NCBI RefSeq assembly: GCF_023734135.1
Contig: NZ_AP025730.1
Coordinates: 5,952,001 to 6,016,000 of the forward strand
From: Sphaerotilus microaerophilus
GTDB taxonomy: Bacteria; Pseudomonadota; Gammaproteobacteria; Burkholderiales; Burkholderiaceae_C
DNA: 64,000 bases
Direction of reading: 5' to 3'
The notes beneath the pieces are model-generated. The model saw only the letters and a program-made list of their open reading frames with translations, was not told where the DNA came from and made no database searches. This document shows, piece after piece, positions 35,385 to 45,979 of the stretch. The number at the start of each line of letters is the position of its first letter. The stretch's first letter is position 1. A program made the translations under genes and the position numbers.

Positions 35385-35693
35385 ATGTTCGATTGGATGG
35401 TGTGGACCACGCCCGTGGCGGTGTTCTTCAGCTGCATCGTGCTCATGCTCATTGGCATGACGGTGTGGGAGATCAAGTCGCCCACGGCGCTGCGCAAGGG
35501 CTTCCTGCCGATCGCCACCACGCGCGGCGACCGGCTCTTCATCGGCCTGCTGACGGCCGCGTACATCAACCTGGGCTTCGTCGGCCTGGCCGGCAAGCTG
35601 GGCGAGTGGCTGTCGCTGGAGTCCGAGCCCAGCATCTGGGTGAGCTTCGTGCTCAGCATGGCGGTGCTCGCGCTGATCATGCGCCGCGGCTGA
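35385..35693 (+). CDS. glpU: Small membrane protein of the glycerol importer (DUF2160)
   Basis: The 102-residue protein has three predicted membrane segments (TTPVAVFFSCIVLMLIGMTV; RLFIGLLTAAYINLGFVGL; WVSFVLSMAVLALIM) and the DUF2160 hallmarks MTVWEIKSPT and RRGFLPIATTRGDRLF-like wording (here RKGFLPIATTRGDRLF). It is found only in glpSTPQUV-type loci and its role in transport is unknown. It lies 12 bases after glpQ with a good SD (GAGGAG). Tandem stem-loops follow it. Confidence 0.85.
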   Translation: MFDWMVWTTPVAVFFSCIVLMLIGMTVWEIKSPTALRKGFLPIATTRGDRLFIGLLTAAYINLGFVGLAGKLGEWLSLESEPSIWVSFVLSMAVLALIMRRG

Positions 35694-35764
35694 GCCCGGC
35701 CTGAACGTTTCCAGAATCCGGCCGGGCGCCCCCGCTGGCCGTGGTTCCCGATGCCAACGGGGGC
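35694..35764 (+). promoter_or_regulatory. Tandem stem-loops between glpU and glpV
   Basis: Hairpin 1: GCCCGGCC (35694-35701) with GGCCGGGC (35720-35727). Hairpin 2: 35728-35739 with 35753-35764, 11 of 12 pairs, 13-base loop. Neither ends in a T-run. Located just before the binding-protein gene, they could stabilise or process the mRNA so that GlpV is made in excess. Confidence 0.6.
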
Positions 35765-35783
35765 AATAACGAGGAGATGAGCG

Positions 35784-37514
<1,731 letters not shown>

Positions 37515-37553
37515 GTTCTCCCGTTCTCCCCGTTCTCCTCGATGGACAGGGCT

Positions 37554-37589
37554 GGGGCTGTGCGGCGTGGGCCGCGCAGCCCCTTTTTT
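37554..37589 (+). terminator. Rho-independent terminator of the glp operon
   Basis: A 13-bp stem (37554-37566 with 37571-37583, one G-T pair) and a GTGG loop end in six T. It lies 40 bases after the glpV stop. Confidence 0.9.
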
Positions 37590-37642
37590 CGTGCGCGGGG
37601 AAGCGCCCCGGAACGACGGCGGGCGTCGTCTGGCCGGGCCGA

Positions 37643-38311
37643 TCAGCCGACGCGGCCGCCGTCGCTCGCCTCGTCGAGCACCGCGTCCAGCCCGTCCAGG
37701 TGCTGGGTGTCGCCCCAGCCGACCAGCGTGAAGCCGTCGGGCGTCCAGAGCAGGCGGTTGATGCTGGTGTTGCCGATGGTCCAGGTGCGCGGCGCGTTCA
37801 GCTCGATCCGCGTGGCGGCGCGGTACAGGCAGTCGAGCACGCCGCCGTGGGTGACCAGCGCCAGGGTCTGGCCGGCGTGGGCCGCGGCCAGGCGGGTGGC
37901 GGTGGCCACGCAGCGGTCGTAGAACTCGGCCAGCGTCTCACCGCCGGGCGCACCGAAGTCCGGGTCGCGGCGCTTCCAGCGCAGCGCCAGCTCGGGCCAC
38001 TCGGCGTCGATCTCCGCAAAGGTGCGGCCCTCGAAGACGCCGAAGCGCCGCTCCCGCAGCCCGGCATCGGCCTGCACCGCCAGCCCGGCGGGCTGCGCCA
38101 GCGCCAGGGCGGTGTCGTGCGCGCGCTGCAGGTCGGAGCTGTAGATGGCGTCCAGCCCCTCGTCGGCCAGGTGCCGCGCGGCGCACTCGGCCTGGCGGCG
38201 GCCCAGCGCATTCAGGCCGATGTCGAGCTGACCCTGGATGCGGCTGTCGACGTTCCAGGTGGTCTCGCCGTGGCGGATCGCCAGGATCCGGGTCATCTCG
38301 CTGTAGGGCAT
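37643..38311 (-). CDS. Histidine phosphatase (phosphoglycerate-mutase-like)
   Basis: The 222-residue protein has the catalytic His/Arg motif ILAIRHGETTWNVDSRIQGQ, the second Arg region SSDLQRAHDTALAL, RERRFGVFEGRT, the acid Glu in GGETLAEFYDR, and the second His in LALVTHGGVLDCLYRA. It is a histidine phosphatase of the CobC/GpmB-like group. The substrate cannot be read from sequence. It is the last gene of the algH-to-phosphatase run, 16 bases after the DUF1840 gene. An ATG at 38296 is an alternative start. Confidence 0.88.
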   Translation of the reverse strand: MPYSEMTRILAIRHGETTWNVDSRIQGQLDIGLNALGRRQAECAARHLADEGLDAIYSSDLQRAHDTALALAQPAGLAVQADAGLRERRFGVFEGRTFAEIDAEWPELALRWKRRDPDFGAPGGETLAEFYDRCVATATRLAAAHAGQTLALVTHGGVLDCLYRAATRIELNAPRTWTIGNTSINRLLWTPDGFTLVGWGDTQHLDGLDAVLDEASDGGRVG

Positions 38312-38327
38312 GGGTGGTCGCGGCGGC

Positions 38328-38654
38328 TCAGACGCCCCAGACGAGGTCGGCCCGGCCCGACTGGGCCCGCTTGATCACCTCGACGAAGGGCCAGGCGCGC
38401 TGGCGCAGGCTGATGCGGTCGCGCGCGGCGGCCTCGGCCTGCACGGCCTCGTCGTCGCTCTCGGCCGCGGCGCGTCGGGCAGCCTCATCGGCCTCGATCG
38501 CGGCGTGCAGCGCCTCGAGCGCGGCGGGCATGTCGGCCAGCAGCAGGATGCCCTGGGGCGCCGGCTCGCGGCCGATCAGCCGCAGGAGGCGGTCGCCCAC
38601 CGGCTCGGTCATGATCAGATCGGCGGTGGCCTTGGATTTGAACTTGTAGAGCAT
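38328..38654 (-). CDS. DUF1840-family protein
   Basis: The 108-residue protein starts MLYKFKSKATADLIMTEPVG and has a conserved RLLRLIGREPAPQGILL segment and a C-terminal LRQRAWPFVEVIKRA, matching DUF1840 proteins of betaproteobacteria. The function is unknown. The composition suggests a cytoplasmic, mostly helical protein. It lies 30 bases after plsC. Confidence 0.85.
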   Translation of the reverse strand: MLYKFKSKATADLIMTEPVGDRLLRLIGREPAPQGILLLADMPAALEALHAAIEADEAARRAAAESDDEAVQAEAAARDRISLRQRAWPFVEVIKRAQSGRADLVWGV

Positions 38655-38684
38655 GGGGCGTCCTCGTGCAACAGCGGGTTCGGG

Positions 38685-39431
38685 TCAGGCGGATGCGGCC
38701 GCCAGCGCCTGGGCAATGCGCTGGCGCAGCACGGCGGCCAGCGCGCGGCGCTCCAGGCCCGCCGGGTCCTGCATGGGCAGCACCGTCACCTGCACGCTCA
38801 GGCCGGGCGTGGTGGCGATGCTCCAGAGGCTTTCGCCCAGTGATGTATCGCCCACCCACTTGGCCGTCGGGCTGACGGCGTGACCAGGCTCGCTGTAGCG
38901 CAGCGCCAGCGGCTGGGTCAGCGTGCCGGTGGCCACCGCGGCCTGCAGCAGGTTGGCGTGGAAGGGCAGCGGCTCGTGGCCCTCGCCGGTGGTGCCTTCG
39001 GGGAAGACCGCCACGGTGTCGCCCTGGCGCAGCGCCTCGGCCATCTGGTGCACCACGCGCAATGCGTCGCGCTTGTTCTCGCGCTCGATGAACAGCGTGC
39101 CGGCCTTGCCCACCAGCCAGCCCAGCACCGGCCAGCCGCGCACGTCGGACTTGGAGACGAAGCGCGCCTGCGGGCACACCGCGTGCACCGCGAGGATGTC
39201 CAGCCAGGAGACGTGGTTGGCCACCAGCAGCTGCGGCCCATTCTGGAAGCGCCCGCTGACCTGCAGCGAGATGCCCATCAGCCGCAGCAGCTTGGCCGCC
39301 CACCACTGAATGTGGGCGCAGCGCTGCGCCTCGGTGGCCGCGCCGAACTCGCGCGCCGCCACCCAGAGGCCGTGGAAGACGTGCAGGACCAGCCGCAGCA
39401 GGCGCCAGGCGCCACCCAGCGCGCGGATCAC
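38685..39431 (-). CDS. plsC: 1-acyl-sn-glycerol-3-phosphate acyltransferase
   Basis: This enzyme adds the second acyl chain to lysophosphatidate in phospholipid synthesis, at the inner membrane. The 248-residue protein has the HX4D motif in LLVANHVSWLDILAVH, the FPEGTTGEG block, and an N-terminal amphipathic helix (RALGGAWRLLRLVLHVFHG). The start is a GTG at 39431. It lies 69 bases after pyrX in the same run; coupling of lipid and pyrimidine genes here is probably positional. Confidence 0.9.
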   Translation of the reverse strand: MIRALGGAWRLLRLVLHVFHGLWVAAREFGAATEAQRCAHIQWWAAKLLRLMGISLQVSGRFQNGPQLLVANHVSWLDILAVHAVCPQARFVSKSDVRGWPVLGWLVGKAGTLFIERENKRDALRVVHQMAEALRQGDTVAVFPEGTTGEGHEPLPFHANLLQAAVATGTLTQPLALRYSEPGHAVSPTAKWVGDTSLGESLWSIATTPGLSVQVTVLPMQDPAGLERRALAAVLRQRIAQALAAASA

Positions 39432-39500
39432 CGTGCGCCCCCGGCCGCCGCGGGGCGGGCCGTCACGGGACGGGTCGCGCCCACGCCCACGCCCACGCGA

Positions 39501-40811
39501 TCACACCGCCAGTTCATGCGCCACCGTACCGGCCACCAGCGTCGTGCGCACCCGGCCGGGCAGCGCCATGCCGGTGTCGGCAAAGCCGAAGGGCGTGTGC
39601 TTGCCCTGGCTGAGCAGGGCATCGGGCGTGACGGTCCAGGTCGCCGCCGCATCGAAGACGCAGACGTCGGCCACGCCGCCCTCGACCAGCCGGCCCGCGC
39701 TGGAGGCGAGCGAGCCGATCGCGTCGCCCAGCACCCGCACCGGGTCGCTGGTGACGCGCGCCAGCGTCGCGCCCAGGCCCAGGCCCTGGCGGTCGCCCCA
39801 CTTCAGCGCCAGGCTGAGCAACAGCTCCAGGCCGGTGGCGCCGGGTTCGGCCTCGCCGAAGGGCAGCATCTTGGCGTCCTGCTCGACCGGGGTGTGATCG
39901 GAGACCAGGCAGTCCAGCGTGCCGTCGGCCAGCGCCTGCTGCAGCGCGTCGCGGTCGCGGCCCTGGCGCAGCGGCGGGGTCAGGCGCATCGCCGGGTTGA
40001 AGTAGCCGATGTCCACGTCGGTGAGGTGCAGCGAGTTGATGCTCACGTCGGCCGTGACCGGCAGGCCCTCGCGGCGGGCTTGGCGCAGCAGCTCCACCCC
40101 GGCGGCGCTGGACAGGCGGCACAGGTGCACCCGGGCCCCGGTGACGCGCATCAGCTCGAACAGGGTGTGCAGTGCGATGGTTTCGGCCGCCACCGGCACG
40201 CCGGACAGGCCCAGGCGCGTGGCCACTGCGCCGCTGGCGGCCACGCCGCGGCCGAGGGAACCGTCCTGCGGGCGCAGCCACACAGCGTAGCCGTGCGTGG
40301 CGGCATACTGCATCGCCCGCTGCAGCACCTGGGTGTCGCGCACGGCCACCTCGGCCTGCGAGAAGCCGACGCAGCCGGCCTCGGTCAGCTCGACCATCTC
40401 GGTCAGCGTCTCGCCTTTCAGGCCGCGCGTGAGCGCGCCCAGCGGGAAGAGCCGGCACAGGCTCAGCTTGCGGGCGCGGAACTTGAGCATCTCGACCAGG
40501 CCGGGCTCGTCGAGCGTCGGGTCGGTGTCGGGCGGGCAGACCAGGCTGGTCACGCCGCCGGCAGCGGCGGCGTTCAGCTCCGATTCGAGCATGCCCTCGT
40601 GCTCGTGGCCGGGCTCGCGCAGGCGCGCGGCCAGGTCGACCAGGCCGGGCGCGACGACGCAGCCGGCGGCATCGATGACCCGGTTGGCGTGGAAATCGGC
40701 GCTGACCGAGCCGATGGTCAGGATGCGGCCCGCAGCGATGGCGATGTCGGCGCGCTCGTCGCGGCCGGAGGCCGGATCGACCACGCGGCCGTTCTTGATG
40801 AGGATCTTCAT
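39501..40811 (-). CDS. pyrX: Dihydroorotase-like protein without active site (PyrX/PyrC')
   Basis: The 436-residue protein has the dihydroorotase/amidohydrolase fold (MKILIKNGRVVDPASGRD ... CVVAPGLVDL ... LREPG). The metal-binding HxH is gone: the usual DIHVHLREPG reads D59-L-A-A-R63-LREPG. It is therefore probably a structural, non-catalytic subunit. In Pseudomonas such a protein is required to assemble aspartate carbamoyltransferase with PyrB. It lies 13 bases after pyrB. A true dihydroorotase must be encoded elsewhere. Confidence 0.88.
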   Translation of the reverse strand: MKILIKNGRVVDPASGRDERADIAIAAGRILTIGSVSADFHANRVIDAAGCVVAPGLVDLAARLREPGHEHEGMLESELNAAAAGGVTSLVCPPDTDPTLDEPGLVEMLKFRARKLSLCRLFPLGALTRGLKGETLTEMVELTEAGCVGFSQAEVAVRDTQVLQRAMQYAATHGYAVWLRPQDGSLGRGVAASGAVATRLGLSGVPVAAETIALHTLFELMRVTGARVHLCRLSSAAGVELLRQARREGLPVTADVSINSLHLTDVDIGYFNPAMRLTPPLRQGRDRDALQQALADGTLDCLVSDHTPVEQDAKMLPFGEAEPGATGLELLLSLALKWGDRQGLGLGATLARVTSDPVRVLGDAIGSLASSAGRLVEGGVADVCVFDAAATWTVTPDALLSQGKHTPFGFADTGMALPGRVRTTLVAGTVAHELAV

Positions 40812-40824
40812 GTCCTGGCGTCCC

Positions 40825-41787
40825 TTATGCCTCGTTGCCGGCAATGATCGACATGACGGCCATGCGCACCGCGATGCCGAAGGTGACCTGCGGCAGGATC
40901 ACGCTGTGGCTGCCATCGGCCACGCTGGAGTCGATCTCCACGCCGCGGTTGATCGGCCCCGGGTGCATCACGATGGCGTCCGGCTTGGCCAGCGCCAGCT
41001 TGTCCTGCGTGAGGCCGAAGGTCTTGAAGAACTCACCCGCGCTGGGCAGCATCGCGCCGCTCATGCGCTCGTTCTGCAGACGCAGCATGATGATCACGTC
41101 GGCACCGCGGATGCCCTCGGCCATGTCGTGGCACACGCGCACGCCCATCTCGCGCAGGTCACCCGGCACCAGGGTCTTGGGGCCGACGGCGCGGATATCC
41201 GGCACGCCCAGCGTGGTCAGCGCGTGGATGTCGCTGCGCGCCACGCGCGAGTGCACGATGTCGCCGACGATGGCCACGCTCAGCTGGGTGAAGTCCTTCT
41301 TGAAGTGCCGGATCGTGTACATGTCCAGCAGGCCCTGCGTCGGGTGCGCGTGGCGGCCGTCACCGGCGTTGACCACGTGCACGTGCGGGGCGCAGTGCTG
41401 GGCGATCAGGTAGGGCGCGCCGGATTCGCTGTGCCGCACCACGAACATGTCGGCATGCATGGCCGACAGGTTGGCGATGGTGTCGAGCAGGCTTTCGCCC
41501 TTGCTGGCACTGGACTTGGCGATGTCCAGGTTGATCACGTCGGCACTCAGCCGCTTGGCGGCGATCTCGAAGGTGGTGCGAGTGCGCGTGCTGTTCTCGA
41601 AGAAGAGGTTGAACACGCTCTTGCCGCGCAGCAGCGGCACCTTCTTGACCTCGCGGTCGTTGACCGAGAGGAAGGTGCCGGCGGTGTCCAGGATGAGCGT
41701 GACGATGTCGCGCGGCAGGCCCTCGATGGACAGCAGGTGGATCAGCTCGCCGTTGCGGTTGAGCTGGGGGTTGCGCTTGGACAGCAT
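40825..41787 (-). CDS. pyrB: Aspartate carbamoyltransferase catalytic subunit
   Basis: PyrB condenses carbamoyl phosphate with aspartate in pyrimidine synthesis. The 320-residue protein has the carbamoyl-phosphate site [51 protein letters not shown], and the aspartate-binding RLQNER region. [12 protein letters not shown] is also present. Its start overlaps the pyrR stop by one base. The neighbouring pyrX suggests a dodecameric class A complex. Confidence 0.96.
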   Translation of the reverse strand: MLSKRNPQLNRNGELIHLLSIEGLPRDIVTLILDTAGTFLSVNDREVKKVPLLRGKSVFNLFFENSTRTRTTFEIAAKRLSADVINLDIAKSSASKGESLLDTIANLSAMHADMFVVRHSESGAPYLIAQHCAPHVHVVNAGDGRHAHPTQGLLDMYTIRHFKKDFTQLSVAIVGDIVHSRVARSDIHALTTLGVPDIRAVGPKTLVPGDLREMGVRVCHDMAEGIRGADVIIMLRLQNERMSGAMLPSAGEFFKTFGLTQDKLALAKPDAIVMHPGPINRGVEIDSSVADGSHSVILPQVTFGIAVRMAVMSIIAGNEA

Positions 41788-42290
41788 CAGCTCGCCTCCC
41801 GGACCGAGAAGGTGAAGCCGCCCGCGTCGTCGCGGGTCAGCGACAGGCGCTGCGTAGCCGGCAGCACGATGCGCGAGGCGGCGTAGGCGGCCTCGATCGG
41901 CAGCTCGCGCCCGCCACGGTCCACCAGCACCGCCAGCCGGACGCTGGAGGGGCGGCCGAAGTCGTAGAGCTCGTTGATCACGGCGCGGATGGTGCGGCCA
42001 GTGAACAGCACGTCGTCGATCAGCAGGATCGGCCGGCCGTCCACCGCGAAGGGCAGCGAGGTGGCGTCGTGGCCGGAGGCCAGGCCGCGCGAGCCGAAGT
42101 CGTCGCGGTGCAGGGCGCTGGAGATCACGCCGTGCTTGCCGGGCAGGCCGAGGTCGCGCTGCAGGCGCTCGGCCAGCCAGGCACCGCCGGACCACACACC
42201 GACCAGCGCCACATCGGGCAGCAGCAGGCGACGCACGCCGGCGAGCAGCTCGGTGTAGAGCGCTTCGGCGTCGAGTTGCAGGGCACTCAT
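41787..42290 (-). CDS. pyrR: PyrR: pyrimidine regulator / uracil phosphoribosyltransferase
   Basis: The 167-residue protein has the PRPP-binding motif [21 protein letters not shown] and the family segments [12 protein letters not shown] and [17 protein letters not shown]. In Firmicutes PyrR binds pyr mRNA to control attenuation; in Proteobacteria uracil phosphoribosyltransferase activity is more certain than RNA binding. It overlaps ruvX by four bases and pyrB by one. Confidence 0.93.
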   Translation of the reverse strand: MSALQLDAEALYTELLAGVRRLLLPDVALVGVWSGGAWLAERLQRDLGLPGKHGVISSALHRDDFGSRGLASGHDATSLPFAVDGRPILLIDDVLFTGRTIRAVINELYDFGRPSSVRLAVLVDRGGRELPIEAAYAASRIVLPATQRLSLTRDDAGGFTFSVREAS

Positions 42291-42778
42291 GGGGTTTCCT
42301 TGTGGGCTGAAGAGGCTGGCGCCGCCAAGGCGGGGGCATCGGCCTCGCGAAAGTACTGTTCCAGGATCAGCGCCGCGGCGGCGGCATCGACATCCGCGCG
42401 CCGGGCGCCGCCAGCTTCCACCTCGACGGTGCTGTAGCGCTCGTCCACCTCGAACACCGGCAGGTGGAAGCGCCCGTGCAGCTGGCGGGCAAAGCGGCGG
42501 GCGCGGCGGGTGTTGTCGTGTTCGGCACCGTCGGGGTGGCGCGGCACGCCCACCACCAGCGCATCGGGCTGCCACTCGGCGATCAGCGCGGCGATGGGCA
42601 CAAAGCGGGCATCACCCTCCGCGGCGATGGTGCGCAGCGGCCGCGCCTGGCCGAGCAGGCGCTGGCCGCTGGCCACGCCGGTGCGCTTGAGGCCGTAGTC
42701 GAAAGCGAGGAAGGATTGGGGCTCCTGGGGAGCCATGGCAGGCGACGGAGGCGGCGAGCAGCGGTCTGCCTCGCTCAT
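42287..42778 (-). CDS. ruvX: Putative pre-16S rRNA nuclease YqgF/RuvX
   Basis: The 163-residue protein has an RNase H-like fold: [18 protein letters not shown] with the catalytic Asp, [13 protein letters not shown], and [14 protein letters not shown]. It is implicated in 16S rRNA 5'-end maturation; an older label is Holliday-junction resolvase-like. The usual C-terminal Asp lies in [16 protein letters not shown]. It overlaps both algH and pyrR by four bases. Confidence 0.92.
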   Translation of the reverse strand: MSEADRCSPPPSPAMAPQEPQSFLAFDYGLKRTGVASGQRLLGQARPLRTIAAEGDARFVPIAALIAEWQPDALVVGVPRHPDGAEHDNTRRARRFARQLHGRFHLPVFEVDERYSTVEVEAGGARRADVDAAAAALILEQYFREADAPALAAPASSAHKETP

Positions 42779-43356
42779 GCGTGGCCCGCCTCCTGCGACA
42801 GCATGCCCGGGTCGACCCCCAGCAGCGACAGCGCGCGGCTGTAGCGCTGCTCCACCGGCGTGTCGAAGATGATGCCGGGGTCGGCCTGCACGTTCAGCCA
42901 GCCGTTGCGCGACAGCTCGTCTTCCAGCTGCCCCGCGCCCCAGCCGGCGTAGCCGAGGGTGATCAGCACGCGGCGCGGGCCGGCGCCCTGCGACAGCGCC
43001 TCCAGCACGTCGCGGCTGGTGGTCATGTCCAGGCCATCGGGCACCGACAGCGTCGAGTTGTAGCCAGGCACGTCGCTGACCAGGTGGTCATGCAGCACGA
43101 AGCCGCGCTCGGTCTGCACCGGCCCGCCGAAGTAGACCGGCTCGTCGGCCAGCTCGGGGCGGTCCAGCGTGAGATCCACGCGCTCGAACAGGTTCTTGAG
43201 CTTGATGTCGATGGGCTTGTTGATCACCAGCCCGAGCGCGCCGCGCTCGGTGTGCTCGCACAGGTAGACCACCGAACCGGCAAACATCTCGTCGGCCATG
43301 CCCGGCATGGCGATGAGGAACTGGTTCGTGAGGTTGATCGCACCGGCCGAGGACAT
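42775..43356 (-). CDS. algH: YqgE/AlgH family protein
   Basis: This 193-residue protein of the UPF0301 family starts SSAGAINLTNQFLIAMPGMAD and contains RGALGLVINKPIDI, VYFGGPVQTERGFVLH and LGYAGWGAGQLEDEL. Its exact function is unclear. It is almost always next to yqgF/ruvX, as here. The ATG at 43356 is 34 bases from the divergent phr ATG. Confidence 0.92.
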   Translation of the reverse strand: MSSAGAINLTNQFLIAMPGMADEMFAGSVVYLCEHTERGALGLVINKPIDIKLKNLFERVDLTLDRPELADEPVYFGGPVQTERGFVLHDHLVSDVPGYNSTLSVPDGLDMTTSRDVLEALSQGAGPRRVLITLGYAGWGAGQLEDELSRNGWLNVQADPGIIFDTPVEQRYSRALSLLGVDPGMLSQEAGHA

Positions 43357-43390
43357 GGCGCGGATTGTAGCGATCGCGCACACTCGGCCC

Positions 43391-44872
43391 ATGGTCCATT
43401 CCTCCGCCTACACCCCTCCGCCCGTCGACCGTGCGCTGGTCTGGCTGCGCCGCGATCTGCGCCTGTCGGACCACGCAGCGCTGCACCACGCGCTGGCACA
43501 GGCACGCCAGGTCTGGTGCGTCTTCGTGTTCGACACGACCCTCCTCGATGCCCTGCCGCGTGCCGACCGGCGGGTGGAGTTCATCCACGCCAGCGTGGCC
43601 GAGATCGACACGGCCCTGCGCGCGCAGGGCAGCGCCCTGATCGCACGCCACGGCGACCCGCTGGTCGAGCTGCCGGCGCTGGCGCGCCAGCTCGACGTGC
43701 AGGTGGTGCATGCCGCGCGCGACTACGAGCCGGCCGCCGTGGCCCGCGACGCCCGGGTGCGAGGCGAACTGGCCCACGCCGGGGTGGCGCTGCACACCCA
43801 CAAGGACCAGGTGATCTTCGAGGCCGACGATGTGCTGACCGCCAACGGCACGCCCTTCTCGGTCTTCACGCCCTACAAGAACGCCTGGCTGAAGAAGCTG
43901 GAACCGCTGCGGCTGCAGCCCTGGGAAGTGGCGCCCCGGCCGGGCCAGCTCGCGCCGGTGCCCGTGGCCCTGGAGCACGGGCTGCCCAGCCTGGCGGACC
44001 TGGACTTCCTGCCCACCGACATGGCTGGCCGGCTGCACCCGGGCGAGCACGGCGCGGCGCAGCTGCTGGAGGACTTCCTGCAGCGCATCGACCGCTATGC
44101 CGATGCGCGCGACTTCCCGGCCGTCAAGGGCCCCAGCTACCTGAGCGTGCACCTGCGCTTCGGCACGGTGTCGGTGCGCGAGCTGGTGCGCCTCGCCCAC
44201 GAGCGCATGACGGGCGGCTCGCGCGGCGCGGAGGTCTGGTTGTCCGAGCTGATCTGGCGCGAGTTCTACCAGCAGCTGCTGCACCACCACCCCCGGGTGG
44301 AGCAGCACGCCTTCAAGCCCGAGTACGACCGCATCCACTGGGAGCACGGCGCGCAGGCCACGGCCCACTTCGCGGCTTGGTGCGAGGGCCGCACCGGCTA
44401 CCCGATCGTGGACGCGGCGATGCGCCAGCTCAACCAGACCGGCTACATGCACAACCGCCTGCGCATGATCGTGGCGAGCTTCCTGACCAAGGACCTGGGG
44501 CTGGACTGGCGCCGCGGCGAGGCCTACTTCGCCCACCAGCTCAACGACTTCGACCTCGCCGCCAACAACGGCGGCTGGCAGTGGGCGGCCTCCACCGGCT
44601 GCGACGCGCAGCCCTACTTCCGCATCTTCAACCCGGTGAGCCAGAGCCGCAAGTTCGACCCGGACGGGCGCTTCATCCGCCGCTACGTGCCGGAACTGGC
44701 CGCGCTGGACGATGCCAGCCTGCACGCGCCCTGGGACGCCCCGGCAATCGCCCTGGCCACCGCCGGCGTGCTGCTGGACCGCGACTACCCCCGCCCGATC
44801 GTGGACCATGCCGTGGCGCGCGAACGCACGCTGGAACGCTATGCGGTGGTGAAGCGCCCCGCCAAGGGCTGA
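43391..44872 (+). CDS. phr: Deoxyribodipyrimidine photolyase
   Basis: This light-driven enzyme splits cyclobutane pyrimidine dimers. The 493-residue protein has the antenna-binding N-terminal domain (ALVWLRRDLRLSDHAALHHAL) and the FAD-binding C-terminal domain. The latter shows WLSELIWREFYQQLL, RTGYPIVDAAMRQLNQTGYMHNRLRMIVASFLTKDL in separate conserved blocks, and NNGGWQWAASTGCDAQPYFRIFNP. It is a class I CPD photolyase by these motifs. It is divergent from algH with little intervening space. Confidence 0.95.
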   Translation: MVHSSAYTPPPVDRALVWLRRDLRLSDHAALHHALAQARQVWCVFVFDTTLLDALPRADRRVEFIHASVAEIDTALRAQGSALIARHGDPLVELPALARQLDVQVVHAARDYEPAAVARDARVRGELAHAGVALHTHKDQVIFEADDVLTANGTPFSVFTPYKNAWLKKLEPLRLQPWEVAPRPGQLAPVPVALEHGLPSLADLDFLPTDMAGRLHPGEHGAAQLLEDFLQRIDRYADARDFPAVKGPSYLSVHLRFGTVSVRELVRLAHERMTGGSRGAEVWLSELIWREFYQQLLHHHPRVEQHAFKPEYDRIHWEHGAQATAHFAAWCEGRTGYPIVDAAMRQLNQTGYMHNRLRMIVASFLTKDLGLDWRRGEAYFAHQLNDFDLAANNGGWQWAASTGCDAQPYFRIFNPVSQSRKFDPDGRFIRRYVPELAALDDASLHAPWDAPAIALATAGVLLDRDYPRPIVDHAVARERTLERYAVVKRPAKG

Positions 44873-44909
44873 ACCCGCGGCGCGGGAGGCGTCGGCGAGC
44901 GCCGCCGGG

Positions 44910-45953
44910 TCAGAACAGCTCGATCTCGCCGACGATGCCGGATTCGTCGAGCAGGCCGGCATCGACCAGGCGGGCCTGCGACTGCACCTGGTCCCGGCCG
45001 TGCTGCTTGGCGTGGTAGACCGCGCGGTCGGCCCGCTCGAAAGCGGCCTGCGGTGTGTCGCCGGGGCGCACGTCGCTGTAGCCGATGCTGCCCGTGATGC
45101 GGCCCACGCGCGGGAACGAGTAGGACCCCAGGTTGACCCGCAGGCGCTCAAAGGCGATGCCGGCCGCCGCTTCGTCGGGCGCGGTGAGCAGGACCACGAA
45201 CTCCTCGCCGCCGAAGCGGTAGAGGCGGTCGTCGAAGCGGAAGGTGCTGCGCAGGATGCGCGCCACCAGCAGCAGCACCTCGTCGCCGATCAGGTGGCCA
45301 TGCACGTCATTGACCTGCTTGAAATGGTCGATGTCCAGCACCCCCAGCCAGTGGCGCCGCAGCCCCCCACGGCGGCGTGCCTGCGACTCCGGCGCGGCAC
45401 TGCCGTAGATGCGCGTGGCCTCCAGCACGGTGGCGCGCAGGAAGGTCTCGTCGAAGCTCTTGCGGTTGAGCAGGCCGGTCAACGTGTCGCGCTCGCTGTA
45501 GTCCAGCAGGCCGAGGAAGTTCCGGTGGATCTTCAGCAGCGTCTGCACCACGCGCAGCTGTGCGGCATCGAGCGGCCCGTCGAGCTCCAGCTCGACCACC
45601 CCATCCACCTCGCGCTCACTCGCCGTGGGCAGCAGCACGCCATGGCCGGCGGCAACCGGCAGCTGGACCAGGCCCAGCTGCTCGAAGCACTCGACGTGCA
45701 AGGCCAACTGCTCATAGGGCAATGGTTCCGCCGCATCGCCCCCCAGGTGATCCACCGCGGGCACCAGCGCACCCGCGGCATGGCTGCCCACCAACTGCCA
45801 GGCCCGCCGGCCCCCCGGTTCACCCAGCACACGCCACAGCAGCGCCCGCCGCAGCGGCAGCAAGTCCTTCAGCGCCGTGAGCAGGCTGGCATCGACCTGC
45901 CCGCGGTCGCGCGAGCGGGTCATGTCGGCGACGTGCTGAAGGGCTTCTGACAT
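44910..45953 (-). CDS. GGDEF diguanylate cyclase at the end of the Chp operon
   Basis: The 347-residue protein has an N-terminal GAF-like region without membrane segments (LLPLRRALLWRVLGE ...) and a complete GGDEF domain (DTLTGLLNRKSFDETFL, DIDHFKQVNDVHGH). The active-site loop is GGEEF (248-252), so it should make cyclic di-GMP from GTP. An inhibitory I-site RFDD precedes it by the canonical five residues. It starts 26 bases after chpA on the same strand, so it is probably made with the pilus chemosensory system. Confidence 0.92.
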   Translation of the reverse strand: MSEALQHVADMTRSRDRGQVDASLLTALKDLLPLRRALLWRVLGEPGGRRAWQLVGSHAAGALVPAVDHLGGDAAEPLPYEQLALHVECFEQLGLVQLPVAAGHGVLLPTASEREVDGVVELELDGPLDAAQLRVVQTLLKIHRNFLGLLDYSERDTLTGLLNRKSFDETFLRATVLEATRIYGSAAPESQARRRGGLRRHWLGVLDIDHFKQVNDVHGHLIGDEVLLLVARILRSTFRFDDRLYRFGGEEFVVLLTAPDEAAAGIAFERLRVNLGSYSFPRVGRITGSIGYSDVRPGDTPQAAFERADRAVYHAKQHGRDQVQSQARLVDAGLLDESGIVGEIELF

Positions 45954-45979
45954 GGTGGCGTGACCTGCGGTGGCGCCGC

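Noticed and set aside
39501..40811. Reading this gene as an active dihydroorotase (pyrC)
   Set aside because: The metal-binding HxH motif is replaced (D59-LAAR63).
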